Assembly: GCA_000231825.2 (NCBI GenBank)
Contig: JH720316.1
Location: 138,826-202,825 of the forward strand
Direction: 5' to 3'
Length of the DNA stretch: 64,000 nucleotides
Source: Tetrahymena elliotti 4EA
Lineage: Eukaryota > Ciliophora > Oligohymenophorea > Hymenostomatida > Tetrahymenidae
The position numbers and the translations under genes are program-made. Numbering within the stretch: position 1 is the first letter of the stretch; the number at the start of each line of letters is the position of its first letter. Shown in pieces: positions 49,339 through 62,064 of this stretch. The notes beneath the pieces were generated by a model. It worked only from the letters and a program-made list of their open reading frames with translations, did not search any database and was not told the DNA's origin.

Positions 49339-51894
49339 ATGGGTGAATAAAGAAACTCAATTTACTTTTAAAACGAAATATTATTTGATAATACTCCCAT
49401 AACAACATATGAAAGTCTCAATAATGATAGACAATATTATTCACATAAAGAATAGGCCACTTAAAATTTGAATTATTAGGTATAATGCGCTTTATTTTTC
49501 CCAACAAACTCGTTCTTTTTTGTTCCATTTTTTCTTATATTTCAAATAATAATTTTTAATATTTTTCCCTCACTTATTGGGCTGCTACAGCAGAGTTTGA
49601 AATAAGTAAACAAAAAAATAATGTTTTATTTTAAATAATAAGGACTTCCATGGGAGGGATTATGCCAGCTAGTATCCAGTCTCATAATACTTTCAAGGAT
49701 ATTATGAACAAAGTGACTGCTACTAACCTATGTAAGAAAATAACCTTGATTTTTTATTTAATTAAATAATTTCTTTGAACTAAAATTTTGTTTAAAAGAA
49801 TGAGATTGATTGATTAATGCATTGTTAAACTTTATTTTTAGAGAGCAATGTGAGCTTCTATGTAAAAAAAACATTGCTTTTTTAATAGAGAAAATCTTAA
49901 TTTACAATTTTTTTATTTATTTTAATGCTCTGTTGAGTAAAATTTATTTTATTATTTTATTAATAGGAATTAATAAAATATTGAATTTTCCTCTTATGAA
50001 AATATGAGCAATAACAACAATCACATTAATAATAGTAATAATTATAATAACAATAATAATGAAGTTCCTCAACCTAAAATCAATTAAATCTATGCCAATT
50101 CATTTGTTAAATAAATCTTTGTAAGCAGTGAATAAAATTATTAATTATTAAATGAAAAAAATGAAAACACTTAAAATAAAAATCAATTTCAAAGACAAGA
50201 ATAACAATAGTTTTAGCAATAACAATACAGATCATAGTAAGATCTTAAATAAGAATAAGAATAGATAGTACCATTATCTTCTAATAATTATGAATAGAAT
50301 TTAGTATCTTATCACGATAATTACGTCTCTTAGACAAATAATAATTATCCCAAATTTGGCACTGATTTTGACTATCAAGTTAACAGCAGTTCGTTTAACG
50401 GACTATCTAACTAGAGGAGCAGTGCTCTATCTGAAAACGACTTTGATAACTATGAAGAGTACTCAAGCTATTTGAAGTCCATTAGAGCCAAGGAAGAGAG
50501 AATGCAAAAAAAATAACAAAAAAAGCAAAAACTTATTGAAGAAACTCAGTAGTTACCTAAACGCATTCTCAGAAGTCAACAAATTTGCTCAAAATCGTCT
50601 AACTACGGTTCAGACTCAGACCCATCTAACCAAAGTGCCTCAACATGCTAGAGCTATGAGTATTCTCAAAATATATGTAAGTTTATTATAAACAATTCTC
50701 AATCAGTTTAAAATTTTTTTCTGTATCAATCAAGCAGTTCAAGCAGAGAATTAATTAACATTACAGCAGAAAATGTAAGATTCCTTCCTTAATTAAAATT
50801 CTTCAAATCAAACCTAATTTCAATTGAAAAATGAAAGCTACAATGAAATTACTTTTTAAAGTCATCCATAAAACAAAAACAACAATATGATTCACTAGCA
50901 AAACAACCAACAAGGAGGATAGCAAGGTCGAGACTTTACTCAAAATTATGAATAAATTAGTAATAACAATATTTATAGTAACAACAATAACAATTTGATT
51001 AATAATAATATAATTTACAATACTAACAATCAATATCAAAATAATCTTCACTTATATTAACAAAACGAACTCTCTTAAGAATTTTATAGTTCTTTTGATG
51101 CTAATTTCAATAAACAGAATAACCCCTAGGTGATAGAAAAAACTGTGCCTACCTACTCAGAAAATAGAATTTTATATAGCAATTTTGAAAATAACAGAAG
51201 CTTTTAGTATAATCAGAATGAAAAAAACAGTTACACAGATATAATAAGCTGCAATGCCAGCCAATAGCTTCTTTGTTCAAACTAGTAACTTACTTCTTAA
51301 GCCAATCAAATTGAATCTTTTGAAGAAATTGAAGACCACTAAGATTTTGTTGATGCATTAAATGCTATCGATTTGCAGGCAGTAACTAAAAAAAATGTGG
51401 TCAAAAATATAATGAGCGCTTTCAAGCGCTTTATTTGCTATATTTTCGAATACAAACAAAATGAAAAATCTGCAGCGCTGGCTGGAAAACATCACCTATT
51501 TACCAAATAGTAAAGAAAGATATACTTCTAAGATAATGAATAAATTGCCTAGCAATCCATCGAACTTTGCAAGGATATTATCTTAAATATTTTTAAAAAC
51601 TCTCACAATATTCCCATCCAAACCTCTGAAATTGACTTTTTTAAAAAATTTAAAAGATATATCAACCATAAGCAGTTCAATAACTCCACAATTTCTCTCC
51701 TTATAAAACATGAAAACTATGGCCCTATCTTCAAATTCTACCTGGAAAACTACATTCAAAAATGGATTGACAACAGTCTGAATTCAAACTAGAAGTCTCA
51801 CGAAGATATAATCAAGTACATCCTGTGTTCCTTTGCCAACATTAAACTCCTTGACTAATTTATTTATAGATGCAGAAAATAATAACAAAACTGA
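49339..51894 (+). CDS. Gln/Asn-rich protein with a conserved-looking C-terminal region
   Basis: ATG 49339 (MGEQRNSIYFQNEILFDN), donor at about 49480, then small exons near 49640-49740 (SMGGIMPASIQSHNTFKDIM) and about 50008-50680, and a last exon from about 50733 to TGA 51892-51894. The middle is low complexity, rich in Gln and Asn with a coiled, charged patch (RAKEERMQKKQQKKQKLIEE). The last 190 residues are ordered-looking and helix-rich (SAFKRFICYIFEYKQNEKSA, KFKRYINHKQFNNS, KFYLENYIQKWIDNSL). No domain is recognised. It could be a scaffold or nucleic-acid regulator, but that is only a guess from composition. It follows the cyclase gene on the same strand with its own promoter-size gap. Confidence 0.75.
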
Positions 51895-52564
51895 GTATAT
51901 GCCTCCAAATACGCAGAATTAAACTAACTTTTAACTAATAATTAACTAACTTAATAAGAATTAATCAATAAAAAAACACCCCAACTTCAACAACAACAAT
52001 GATCGAATAAATAATCAATACTACCTCCCTCCCTATAAATTATAAAATAATTATTATAATTTTAAACTATTAATGAATTCTTCCTTTAATATCCAAATAA
52101 TCTTCAAAATAAAAAACAAATTTATATTTCAATGTAGTAAAAATTATTAATTAATATTCATTCACTCATTAATTCTCTTCAAAAAATCTAAAAATCCTTA
52201 ATCTGATACTCATTCTTTTATCTATTTATTTGTCTTTTATTTATTTACTTGTTTTTCTTTGCTTTTTCTATTTATTTGCTTACCCGCCCACTTAATTTTT
52301 CTTTCAAATACAAATAATCAAATCATCAAAAAATCAAGCACATTTTCCCACTTTTCGTCAAATTTGATTACTCTTTTAAAGAAAATCTAATGTGAATTTT
52401 CTTTGAAAAAAAGTTAATTAGATATTTCAAAATTTAAAAACAAAAGGCAATCAGTCAGTCATTCAATTGATCAATCTTTTTCTTTTTTTGTATTTCGTTT
52501 AGCTTATTAATTTCTGGTTTGGGTTGGAATTAGTTAGACTAAAAATAGATAAGGGGAAGTAACA
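51895..52564. other. Intergenic spacer
   Basis: AT-rich, with pyrimidine runs and a CAGTCAGTCATTCAATTGAT microsatellite near 52450. No gene is supported. Confidence 0.5.
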
Positions 52565-53346
52565 ATGGCCAAAAAACACCTTAAAAAGGTATGTATTTCA
52601 TAAATGTTATAGCCTTATTTGATAAAGTAGCAATTTACAATATAATTAATCCAGTAAGTATTAAAGGAAATTTCTTAAGGAAGTTCCTTAAATTAAATTA
52701 ATGTTTGTGCTTTTAATTTTTTGTTACACCCTGTTTAATTAAATTTCCTCTTGACACTTGAACCTCTATCTTCCTTTCACATTATCTGATAAAACCTATG
52801 AAAAAAATATATTTTTTTTATTACATTTGTGAAATTCGTTTAAATTACATTCATTTTCAATAAGTCCTTAGTTATAATTTGAAATTTGCCAAGAAATGAA
52901 AATAATAAGTAGAAACCAAATTTAATTATATAATCAAGAACACTTTTTATCTCTCGCTCCACACTTTGTCTCCTAATTTATTTACTCTTTAAGAAAACTC
53001 AATCAAACTCTTCATTTTTACTCCATTCAAAACACAATAAAAATCAATTCAAAGAAACTTCATAAAACATGCCGCACATCTTACTTTCGGCACTAAAAAC
53101 CTGATTAAAAAAATTATTGCTATGGCTAAAAACAGCCTAATTGTACTAAATATTAATTTAATCCCATATGAAAAATATTAAGAAGAATCTTATTACTTGC
53201 CACAGAAAAGCAAGCTTACAAAGTAATTTATACAAAAAATCCCACAATTAACTAATAATATATATAACTATATAAATAGAAAGAAAGAATTCTCAAAATT
53301 AATTTTGTTTAAAAAATACTAAAAATAAATAATATCAAACAATTGA
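52565..53346 (+). CDS. Putative small basic two-exon protein
   Basis: Exon 1 (52565-52588) encodes MAKKHLKK and ends at a good donor, GTATGT. An acceptor at about 52938 gives exon 2 in phase, open to TGA 53344-53346, for a product of about 143 residues. Visible stretches are RNFIKHAAHLTFGTKNLIKK, IAMAKNSLIVLNINLIPYE and a basic tail. The codon style is plausible, but the intron is long (about 350 nt) for such a small gene and no family is recognised. The MAKKHLKK start loosely recalls ribosomal proteins, but the remainder does not. Its stop overlaps the palindrome TGATCA shared with the convergent gene. Confidence 0.38.
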
Positions 53347-56240
53347 TCAATTAACTATTACTAAATAATTGATCCTATCATTGATTTTTTAATCCATTTA
53401 AAATATATCCTACGTATTTATTTATTTGTTCATTGTTACAAATTATCCATTTTTATATTGAATTATTTGATTTAATCCACCTTAATAATCATTTCTTATC
53501 AACTTCTCCTTACTTAAATTAACAAAAACGTCACACTAAAAAGTAAAAGAAAATAAATAATTGAGCCAGTCATTTTTGAATTGATTTAAATTTGATAAAA
53601 AGTATAAATTTATTTATTTGTTATTATTGGAGTTATGAATTCCATTCAAAACATACCCAGACAGAGTTTAATTACTTCTGGAATCTTCTATCTTATATTC
53701 TTCGTAGTTTGTTTGTCTTTCACACGCAGCTTCAAAATAGCTCAATTTCTAAAATAAATTTCTGTTAAATTAATTTTATTTTAAGGCATAATCAACAAAC
53801 AAATATATCTCCCTATAATAAAGAAAAAACCAGCTAATAAATACTAACTTTCTTAGATATTTTCTTTAAAAAAATACTACTTTTGAATGTAACCAAATAA
53901 AATAATTTTTTCTGAATTGAGCAAAAATGTTGAAAAATAAACAATGTTTAAAAAGTATTCTGACGCAAATTGCTTATTGATAAATGCCAGCAAATAAATG
54001 ATGTATTTTGTATTCACATCGATTTGGTGCTTAAAATTAAGAAAATACAAAAAAATAAAGGGATTACTTACAAATTATAATTTTTAAATAACATTGGTTA
54101 ATTTGTATGAATAATATTACTCATTTTTATATTCACTTACTATTTCTTGTATCAAAAACACTTTTTCATAGACTCATTCAAAATTAATAATTAATCAATA
54201 GGCTAATCTTAATTATATATATATATATATTGATAATCAGATTTACCTAAAATTTTTCTATCTTTTTTGGTTTTTACTTTCCTTTTTTATCTTACTTATT
54301 TTCCCTTCTTCTTTTATTTCAATCTTTTTTCTAGTTTTTTTAATATAAATTTTAAGTTCTACGATAATGTAAGTTTAGACTATTAACTAAAAATTCTCCA
54401 TCCTTTAAATTTAACTCAAAGTAAACTCCTGCTGTTTCATTCTATTGGTAATTATTTCGTTTAGCATTTTTTATAAAAATAAATTATTTGTAGTCTTATG
54501 TGAAATTGGGGTGTTATTAATACCTTCTCTTCAAAATTGATCTAGAAATAAATCACAATCAATCTTTCAATTAATAAGCTGAGAGAAATCGCTTACAAAT
54601 TTAATGACATTTAAAAAAGAATTTTGATAAAACATTTTGAGAGAAACAGAAAAATAGAAATAAAAAACTGAACAAAGATCAAATTACTTTTAGATAAAGT
54701 ATCATTTGATTAAGATCATATGATTACTTTTAATATCCATACAAATTAATAATTTACTTAATCTTGGTTTAATTTTAAAAATAAATAATTATCAAGAACA
54801 ATTACTCTATTTATCCTTTCCATATACATTCTGATTTATAAAAATCATAAATGACTGATACATCTCTCTAATACTATATACCATTACTTCCTTCGCAGCC
54901 TTAAAATAATAAGCATTTTATATCCTAAAAATATATTTTAAAAATCGCTTTTCTTTTCATAAAAATAGTTAAAACTCTGTCTTAAATTTTGTTAAAAAGG
55001 TGTTTAAATATCTCATGCAATTTATTGTAAACGCTAAAATTAACAAAAAATATTCTTCCTATTCTGTGCTTACAAATAATTATTTCTTCAATCAAAACAC
55101 TTCAAAAACCAACTATTTTTCAATGAACCTATTTTGCATAAATTTTTAATAGCATCAATTAAAATCACAAATGCACTTGAATAAATAGAAATTTTAAATA
55201 GGTTTTAAATCAACCATTAAAAAGATTTGTGGATAGATTTTTCCAAAATCAAAGCAAGCATTTTGAACAAAAAAATTGAAATTCAATTACTATTCAAATA
55301 ATTCCCTTTTGAATTAAATCAATATGAAGGAGTTTTTAATATTTGTACAAGTTGGATATTTATATTTTATTTATTTAAAATATCAAAAAAGAACGTTTTT
55401 ATGATAAAAGAAGCATAAATTTTAATTATTAAAGAGATAAGATTCTAATCAGCCTATTTGTAAATAGACTCAGGCATATATTACATGCTTGTTTCTAAAA
55501 ATCTTACTTTCTTAAAATGATCTGATTAGATTAAGGCAATTACTACTTATTCTTATATCGAATTTAATCAAAAAATAATATAAAGGTGATAAACAATTCT
55601 CTGTAACCTTAGTGACTTTTCAAGAAAAAAAATAAACGAAATCAAAAGAAATTAAAGTTTTTAATTATTTTTATATCTAATTAAAACCAACAGAATAATT
55701 AGCAAATCATTTAAACAGTAAAATCTATGCTATCTAATATTCTTACAGTCTAATTTTCTGTTTGCTTTTCAATGCTATTTATTTAGAAACTTGAAGAAGA
55801 AATAAAATTCTATCTTAATTGTTTCAGATTCAAAAGTTTTAATTATTTATTTGCCTTTAAAAAGATGAGTAAAATTTAGCGGCAGCCTATCTATTAATCT
55901 CTTTCAAAAATTTATAAATGAAAGATGCCATTTTATTCTTCAACACATGTTAAATATATCAAAGTTTTCAAATGATTGAATAATAAATCAAAATAACACT
56001 CTAATTTAACTTCGAATTTAGAAATTCGTCATCATAAAAAATAATTAAAACCAGGAAAATTACAGGCTTTATTCTAAATATTTAGAGAAAAAATATTATA
56101 ATTTTACTTTTATTCAAAAATAATTTTTAATTTGAAATTAGTTAAATTATGTTATTAGTTATGCAAATACATACTTCTAATTCGCTTTAAATTAAGAATA
56201 TGTTATTAGTTATGCTCATGTATACTTTTAATTAAAATGA
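53347..56240 (-). CDS. Unidentified multi-exon, partly membrane-spanning protein
   Basis: Minus-strand exons can be followed from above 56233 to TGA 53347-53349. They include a segment with an in-frame 17-codon duplication (HEHNQQHILNLK / YLHNQQHNLTNFK, 56149-56233), a Cys-containing segment (LECYFDLLFNHLKTLIYLTC, then EEQNGIFHLQIFERDQQIGC, about 56000-55850), CEGSNGIQYQRDVSVIYDFY near 54870, a basic exon near 54350-54260 and hydrophobic segments (KYIIYLLAFINKQFASEYF and YLLAGFFFIIGRYICLLIM, about 53990-53790). The last exon begins SYFEAACERQTNYEEYKIED (about 53735). Introns of about 55 nt (for example 56020-56075) fit the frame. The start codon is not found; the frame remains open upstream of 56240. 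No family is recognised. Confidence 0.5.
54213..54230. repeat. (TA)n microsatellite inside an intron
   Basis: About nine TA dinucleotides in an intron of the minus-strand gene at 53.3-56.2 kb. Confidence 0.85.
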
Positions 56241-58260
56241 AGAATAAAACTAAAACTCTTAATTATTTTAATAGAATTTAAACAAACAAAATCTTATTTT
56301 TGCTCTAATTAATTATTTAATTGTCTTTCTCAAAAATAATTTATTTTTTAATTTTTTTTACTTTTTTCCAGCAAATTGTTAACTGAGGACTTTTTTATTT
56401 TTCTTTTAAGATAATTGAAAAAGAAAATAAATAAGTTTATTTATGTTTTATTGATCTTTAAAATATTAAATTAATTTAAAATTGTTGAAAAATATTTTAT
56501 GGGAGAAAGAAATGTATTAAAATTATATTAATTCTCGGATAAATCATGTTTAAGATTTTATAAAAGTCATATTTGATAAAAAATGGGGTCATGTTTCCTG
56601 AATAGTTAAATTGACATAAAAATTCCTCTTTAGCAAATTCATACTAACTATTTAAACAGTCATATTTTTTTTAAAAATAACTAAAAAGACTGTTAAAAAA
56701 TAGTCTTTTAAAAGATTTAGTATGAAATTTTAAATTATATTTGTTAAAATCATACTGTATATAATAGAAAGGTGTCATCTTAATAATGATAATTATTTAT
56801 ATACCGTAAAACCTCATTTCCTCATCCGTCGTTTTTGGGAAACGAGCAAAAGAGCAGTGTGAGGTAGTAAAATCTCATTAATAAAAATTTAATGCTAACA
56901 ATTTTTTGATATCCCTAGTATTTTAAATTCAATACTATTGATTTCAATTTTTTATTTTTTAAAATATTGTTTGAGAGAATGTTTTATATTGCCATAATTT
57001 TGGGAATGAAATTATTATTTAAGGTGAAATAAAAGCGATAAAAAATAAAAATTCTATGAAACTTATGGAATTAGTTTCAATGATCTTGTGATGATATTCC
57101 AAATTAATAAATTGATCAAAAAATGTTAAAAATATATTTGTTAATATAATTATTAAAATAGCAATATGACTAGAATAGAAATAAACAGCTAGTAGAATTT
57201 TGATTGGGGCAATTCTTGCAAGTATGAGTTATTCTGAATTGAAAGTAAAGATTCTCTTAAACCATGCATAAATATTCTATAAAATATAAATAAGTAAATT
57301 TGGCATTTTATTTATTTTACAAACTCAATTATTTTATTTTCATTTAGTTTCATTTTAAAACAACTATTTCAATTGCAATATAAAAATATCAACTTTTCCA
57401 TTAAATTATTATTATTTTTTTTATTCTAATTTTTTTTATTCATATCTTTTATTTAAATTTTTAACTTTTTAAATAGTTTTTAAACATACCATTTTAAAAT
57501 GTGTTTATGAAAGAACTAACATAAAATTATTTGGGATTTATTTTTTACTTGGCAGAAATCAATAATTAATTCTAAATTAGAAGTTGAAAGATCGACTTAT
57601 AAGCAAATATATTCTATGAAAAATTTTATTTAAACAAATAAATTTTAAATGATTTTATCTTATTTTCTTTTCAAATAAGTTTTCGCTATTTAAAAACTAA
57701 GAAGTTTAACAAAAGTATGAAAATAATACAAGTATTTTGTAAATAAAATTAGAATAATAAAATTAATTTTAATGTGAAAAATATATGTATCAATAGAATA
57801 ATTTTAAAGAGTGAAAGAAAAAGAATAGAAATAAAGATATGCTAATAAAATAAGAAAAAAATTAATATAAAAAGGAACTTGTAAAAGAATGGAAATGTAG
57901 TCAGAATTAGAATTAATTTTGAGTTTGGAATACATCATTTTAAATGATTTGTATTAAAAGCTAAGAAATTTAAACACAAAGTATGAAAATACAATCATTT
58001 AAATATAAAAAAATAAGGATGAAAATAAAGAAATATTTATCGAATTATTGTAATAGTAATAAAAAAAGAAATTAATGAACATGTAGAATATTAGGAATTA
58101 GTTATTGGCTTGCAGAAATCAGTTAGAGTTGAAAATATACTATAAACACATATAAATTATGCAACTTTAATAAATAGATTATGAGTTATCATTACTGATT
58201 ATTTTTGCAAATCAAAAGGGGGGGTTCGAGATTTTTTTTGTCTGTTAAATCTCAAGAAAC
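56241..58260. other. Long AT-rich intergenic region with degenerate duplications
   Basis: No gene is supported. Two blocks recur in degenerate form: GGCAGAAATCAATAATTAAT-like sequence near 57550 and GCAGAAATCAGTTAGAGTTG near 58112, and CTAAGAAGTTTAAC...AAAGTATGAAAAT near 57697 and again near 57960. A GC-raised patch at 56795-56875 starts TATACCGTAAAACCTC, resembling a pogo-type transposon end, and includes CGTTTTTGGGAAACG. A G7 run lies at 58218-58224. Confidence 0.5.
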
Positions 58261-60420
58261 TCAGATTTGGGCAATCTTTTTGAGGGCGAAGTTTTTGATG
58301 ACATCAACCATGTTTTCTCCTCCTTGTTTTGCTGAGATGAACTTGAGGATAGAATCACTCATACCGAAGATCTTGATGTAGTTATTCTCATTGAACTCAT
58401 CACCAAGGTTGAGGCACTTTCCGTAACCTTCGAGATCGACGGCGAAGATCTTAATGTTTGGGTTGACTTCATCTTTATACTTCTTGATGCTATTGACAAT
58501 TGAGCTACCTCTTACGTTGATATCAGAGTAACCTTCAGCAATCATCATATCAGATAAGATGACTATGTTATCAACATGGGTTTTGTTCTTAGTCCATTCA
58601 TCAATGCATTCATAGGGGAAATCGGTACCACCACCAAGCTTTTCCTTTTCTTCCAAGAGTTTTTGCATAGAAGGACGGAGTTCATCACCAGGGAGGTTAA
58701 CTTCCAAGTAGCACTTAGGATTTTGTTAACTGGGAGAACTGAAGATGTAGAATGAGGACTTTTCACAACGTTACTTGACCATCAAACCAAGTACTAAACC
58801 ACATTCAAGACAGGTACGAACTGATCCATACTTCTTGGCTCCACCAGACATTGAGGTGCTCATTGAGCCAGAAACATCAGAGAAGATGGCAGTGTGTCCT
58901 TTGATTTCCTCAAGATTTTTGTTGACTGCTATCTTGATGGCAAGTTCAATAGAGTTAATATATTGTTGACCAATACCTTCATTAACTTTAATGTATTATT
59001 CTTCTTCAGTTTATTCAATTTCTATTGCCTTCTTTTCTTCCTCAGTTTTTTCAACAATTTCCTTGACGGCTTCAATTTAACCTTTGAGGTTCAAATCTTC
59101 TTTCTTCTTAGCTTTGAATCCTTTGGTAACAGCTTCGTTGACAGCTTCAATTGCACTGAAGAATTGAAGGGGGAACATCTTGGAATTCTCAACAGCTTTA
59201 GGTTCACATATCTTATTGATTACAATGGAGTGAGTTGTATCAGAAACTCCAGACTTCAAGATATTTGACAAGTTACGTAACATAGCCATATAGGGAAGTT
59301 AGTTGTTGGTAATCAAATCTTCCCAAACTTAAGGGGTGTTACCCTTAGCACTGAGTTCAGTTTCCCAAGTTTTGGAGATTTCAATCTTCATACGCTTACC
59401 AGCCTTTTCAGGGTTGAAGGGTTCAGAAGGATTTTCACCAAAAGCTTTCTTGTATTCTTCTTCAGTTTTGGGGTATTTCTTACCAAGGATCTTAAAGACT
59501 CTTTCAGCAGGTTGAGAAATGTGGCAGAATATGATGAGATCCTTGAAGGTTAAGTACTTGGATTCAAGGGTAGAATTAGGAACTCTAGGAGCCTTCAAAT
59601 GCTTCTTCATGGCATTTTATCTCTTAGCTATTTTCTTCATGATTTAAGGCTTCAATGACTTAATTGCATCATCTACGTTGTTGATATCACCAGTTTCCTT
59701 CTTGGATTTTTCTTCTTTACTCTTAATTTCCAAGAGCTTTTACAAAAGCTTTCCCTTTCTTTTCTTTCTAGTTTCATTCCATTTTTCTTTATTTGTAACG
59801 GAAAGGTAACGGAAATTTGTCTTCTTACGTTGAGATTCAGTGCAGTACTTACCAAGTTGATATTCGTTGAATTCTAAGAATTTGCTCTTCACGCATCTTT
59901 GCAAGCATTTACGGAAAGTAAGTTCTTTACGAATGTCTTATGAGAGAATCTTATCGAGATACAAATTAGTGTAGTCAGTTGCATCAAAAATGTACAAAAC
60001 CTATGCAAATTCACAAACATCAAGCAAATCGTTGGGCAAAAGGACAGCCTTGTTGAAGTACTTTTCAATGAATGGTTGAGTTGCCTTATTGACTACACAA
60101 AATGCTACAATGTAGTTTGAGGTTGTTCTGATGTAGAGTTCATTACGGATGTATACTGCCAACTAGCAGATAAACTCAGGGTCAGTCTCGGCAACCTTAA
60201 GAAGGGCTCTAGTGATGATGTATCTTCTTTCATCGCTATTCTAATAGTAACTACCTTCCTACAATAAGCATGCAGCAGTTACGTTGACAAGATATTACTT
60301 GGGATCTTCAATCTTAACTCTAACTTCGACCTATTACTTGTTCTCTTGTGCCTCAAGTTCGAGTTCCCACCATTGCTTTTGAGCGTTTTATGGTTATTGT
60401 TGTTATGCTTCAATTTCCAT
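58261..60420 (-). CDS. Telomerase-associated p80-like protein (TROVE + VWA)
   Basis: A single exon of 719 codons from ATG 60418-60420 to TGA 58261-58263. The N-terminal TROVE (Ro60-like) module spans roughly residues 30-430 ([60 protein letters not shown]). A Lys/Glu-rich linker is followed by a von Willebrand A domain with an intact MIDAS motif D-V-S-G-S-M-S (58858-58878) and [18 protein letters not shown]. It closely matches Tetrahymena p80, first purified with telomerase RNA and the founder of the TEP1/TROVE family. Later work argued that p80 is not a core holoenzyme subunit, so an RNA-binding role in another RNP is possible. Codons such as AAG, CTT, GGT and ACC dominate more than in neighbours, suggesting good expression. 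It has no introns, unlike most genes here. Confidence 0.95.
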
Positions 60421-61992
60421 TTTCTCTTATCTTTTTACTAATTATCTTAATACTTTTATAATCAATGTTGTTTGTTGATTAAATTAATAATGTATTTATT
60501 TTTTTATTAATGATTATACAAATCCTAAAGCTATTCATCAAATGCTTTTAAACTAAATTTTTTATTTATTCATGAAATTTTTCCATTGTCAATTCATTAA
60601 TAATATTCAAATAATGACTCTTTCTCAAATAAATTTACATAGATATTCATTTTTGCTATTAATCGCCACATTAATATCTTTTTTTTCTGATATCCCAAAT
60701 CGAGACGCTTTTGATATATTTGATAGGCATACTTATTAATTTTTAGTTAATCAATTAGATAGATAGAATAATTAGAATCAGTCATCTATCTCTTAATATT
60801 TTTGATATCAATATGATCAAATCAAAATTGCTATTATATGATCTTCATTTTTGTCACTAATCTCACCAAAAATCTTTCTATTTATATAACCACAAAAACT
60901 CATTTATAAACAAACATTTGATGGTTTTAGCTAAACATATCTCACAAATGGCCTGTACTAAATTAAAGAATAAAAAAAATAGTTTTATTTTAAAATAGAA
61001 GATAGAAAATAAAAAATAATTTTGCATGAGTTTTTGATTTAAAAGTAATAGACTCTTAAAAAAATAAATTTTATGTAAATAACATCTAATTAGTTTTATA
61101 TCCACTTTAAAAATGCAGTAGTTAGTTTCAACTAATTCTGCTTTCTTAATTTAATTTAATTACTGCTCAAAATATATTGCTCACTTTGATATAAATGATT
61201 CTTTCTACTAAAAATATACGACTAAGTGTCTAAGTGTGGTTTAGCCTTAAAAATATTTTATAAAATCTTTTATTTGTAGCTCTGATTTATATCGAAATAA
61301 AAAAAGTATTTTATTTTCCTCTACGGTACTAAGTATCTTAAATAATAATGATAGAAGAATAAATTCACTTAAAAATCATAAAAATCAGCGTCTACAAAAT
61401 TCATGTTTTTATTTTTTAATTTTTTAACTGAAAACTATCTACATTTAGTCTTTCATTCTCAATAAATTCTGTCCCATTCTATAGTTTTTTATTGATATCA
61501 AATGACGACTAATTCAAATTTTTGTTAGCTTTTGATCTTGTCAAAATCAGCCAAGAAGCTTCTTAAAACAACAAACAAAAAATCATAAATTGATTGATAA
61601 ATGAGGATCTAAATTAATAAAAGAATTATCCCCTATTTTAAATTTTAGTAAGTATAAATTTTTGATTTAATTATTTTTTATGTTAGTAAGAATATAAGTA
61701 GTGTCTACATAATTATATATTTTACATTTTTTTGTTTGTTTGTTTCTTAGTTATTATAGGTTTCTCTAGACAGATAATAACAAATTTAAAAGTTAGTTGA
61801 AAAAATATGGGGTCAAGGTAAAATTCAAAAAATATGTTAAAAATATTGAGAAAAGTTACATTGATATTTTTTGGTTTATTAGATAAAAAAGAAAAAAATA
61901 CTTATTGAAGATTAACTGATAAATTAATTAATAACTAAATAAATAAATAGAAAGATATCTTTCACCTTTTTCAAATAAATTATAAAAAAAAT
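60421..61992. other. AT-rich region between p80 and the tRNA gene
   Basis: The upstream side of the p80 gene. I found no convincing exon, RNA gene or repeat. Confidence 0.5.
61982..61991 (-). terminator. Pol III terminator of the tRNA gene
   Basis: An oligo-T run (eight T on the minus strand) immediately 3' of the tRNA. Confidence 0.8.
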
Positions 61993-62064
61993 AGGTCCCA
62001 CTGGGATTCGAACCCAGGTCAAGGGATTTAAAGTCCCCAGTACTAACCGCTATACTATGGAACC
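61993..62064 (-). tRNA. tRNA-Gln(UUA), decodes UAA (and probably UAG)
   Basis: A 72-nt cloverleaf read on the minus strand: acceptor strands GGTTCCA and TGGGACC with a T discriminator, D-arm TAGTATAGCGGTTAGTA, anticodon stem GGGA/TCCC around the loop CTTTAAA, and T-arm CTGGG-TTCGAAT-CCCAG. The anticodon TTA (62029-62031) pairs with UAA. In ciliates with reassigned stops, tRNA-Gln with UUA reads UAA and, through wobble, UAG. There is no intron. A run of eight T follows three bases after the 3' end, a typical RNA polymerase III terminator. The internal A and B boxes are the D- and T-arms. This agrees with the abundant in-frame TAA/TAG codons in the window. Confidence 0.95.

Noticed and set aside
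49810..51051. A + ORF at 49810-50007 and a minus ORF at 50803-51051.
   Set aside because: The first is intron sequence of the Q/N-rich gene, the second is antisense to its Asn/Gln-rich exon.
58775..59268. Plus-strand ORFs opposite p80.
   Set aside because: They are antisense to the intact p80 frame, which has clear domains and a MIDAS motif.
60878..61105. A minus ORF of 75 aa upstream of p80.
   Set aside because: Phe/Leu/Lys low complexity from AT-rich DNA, with no splice or family support.
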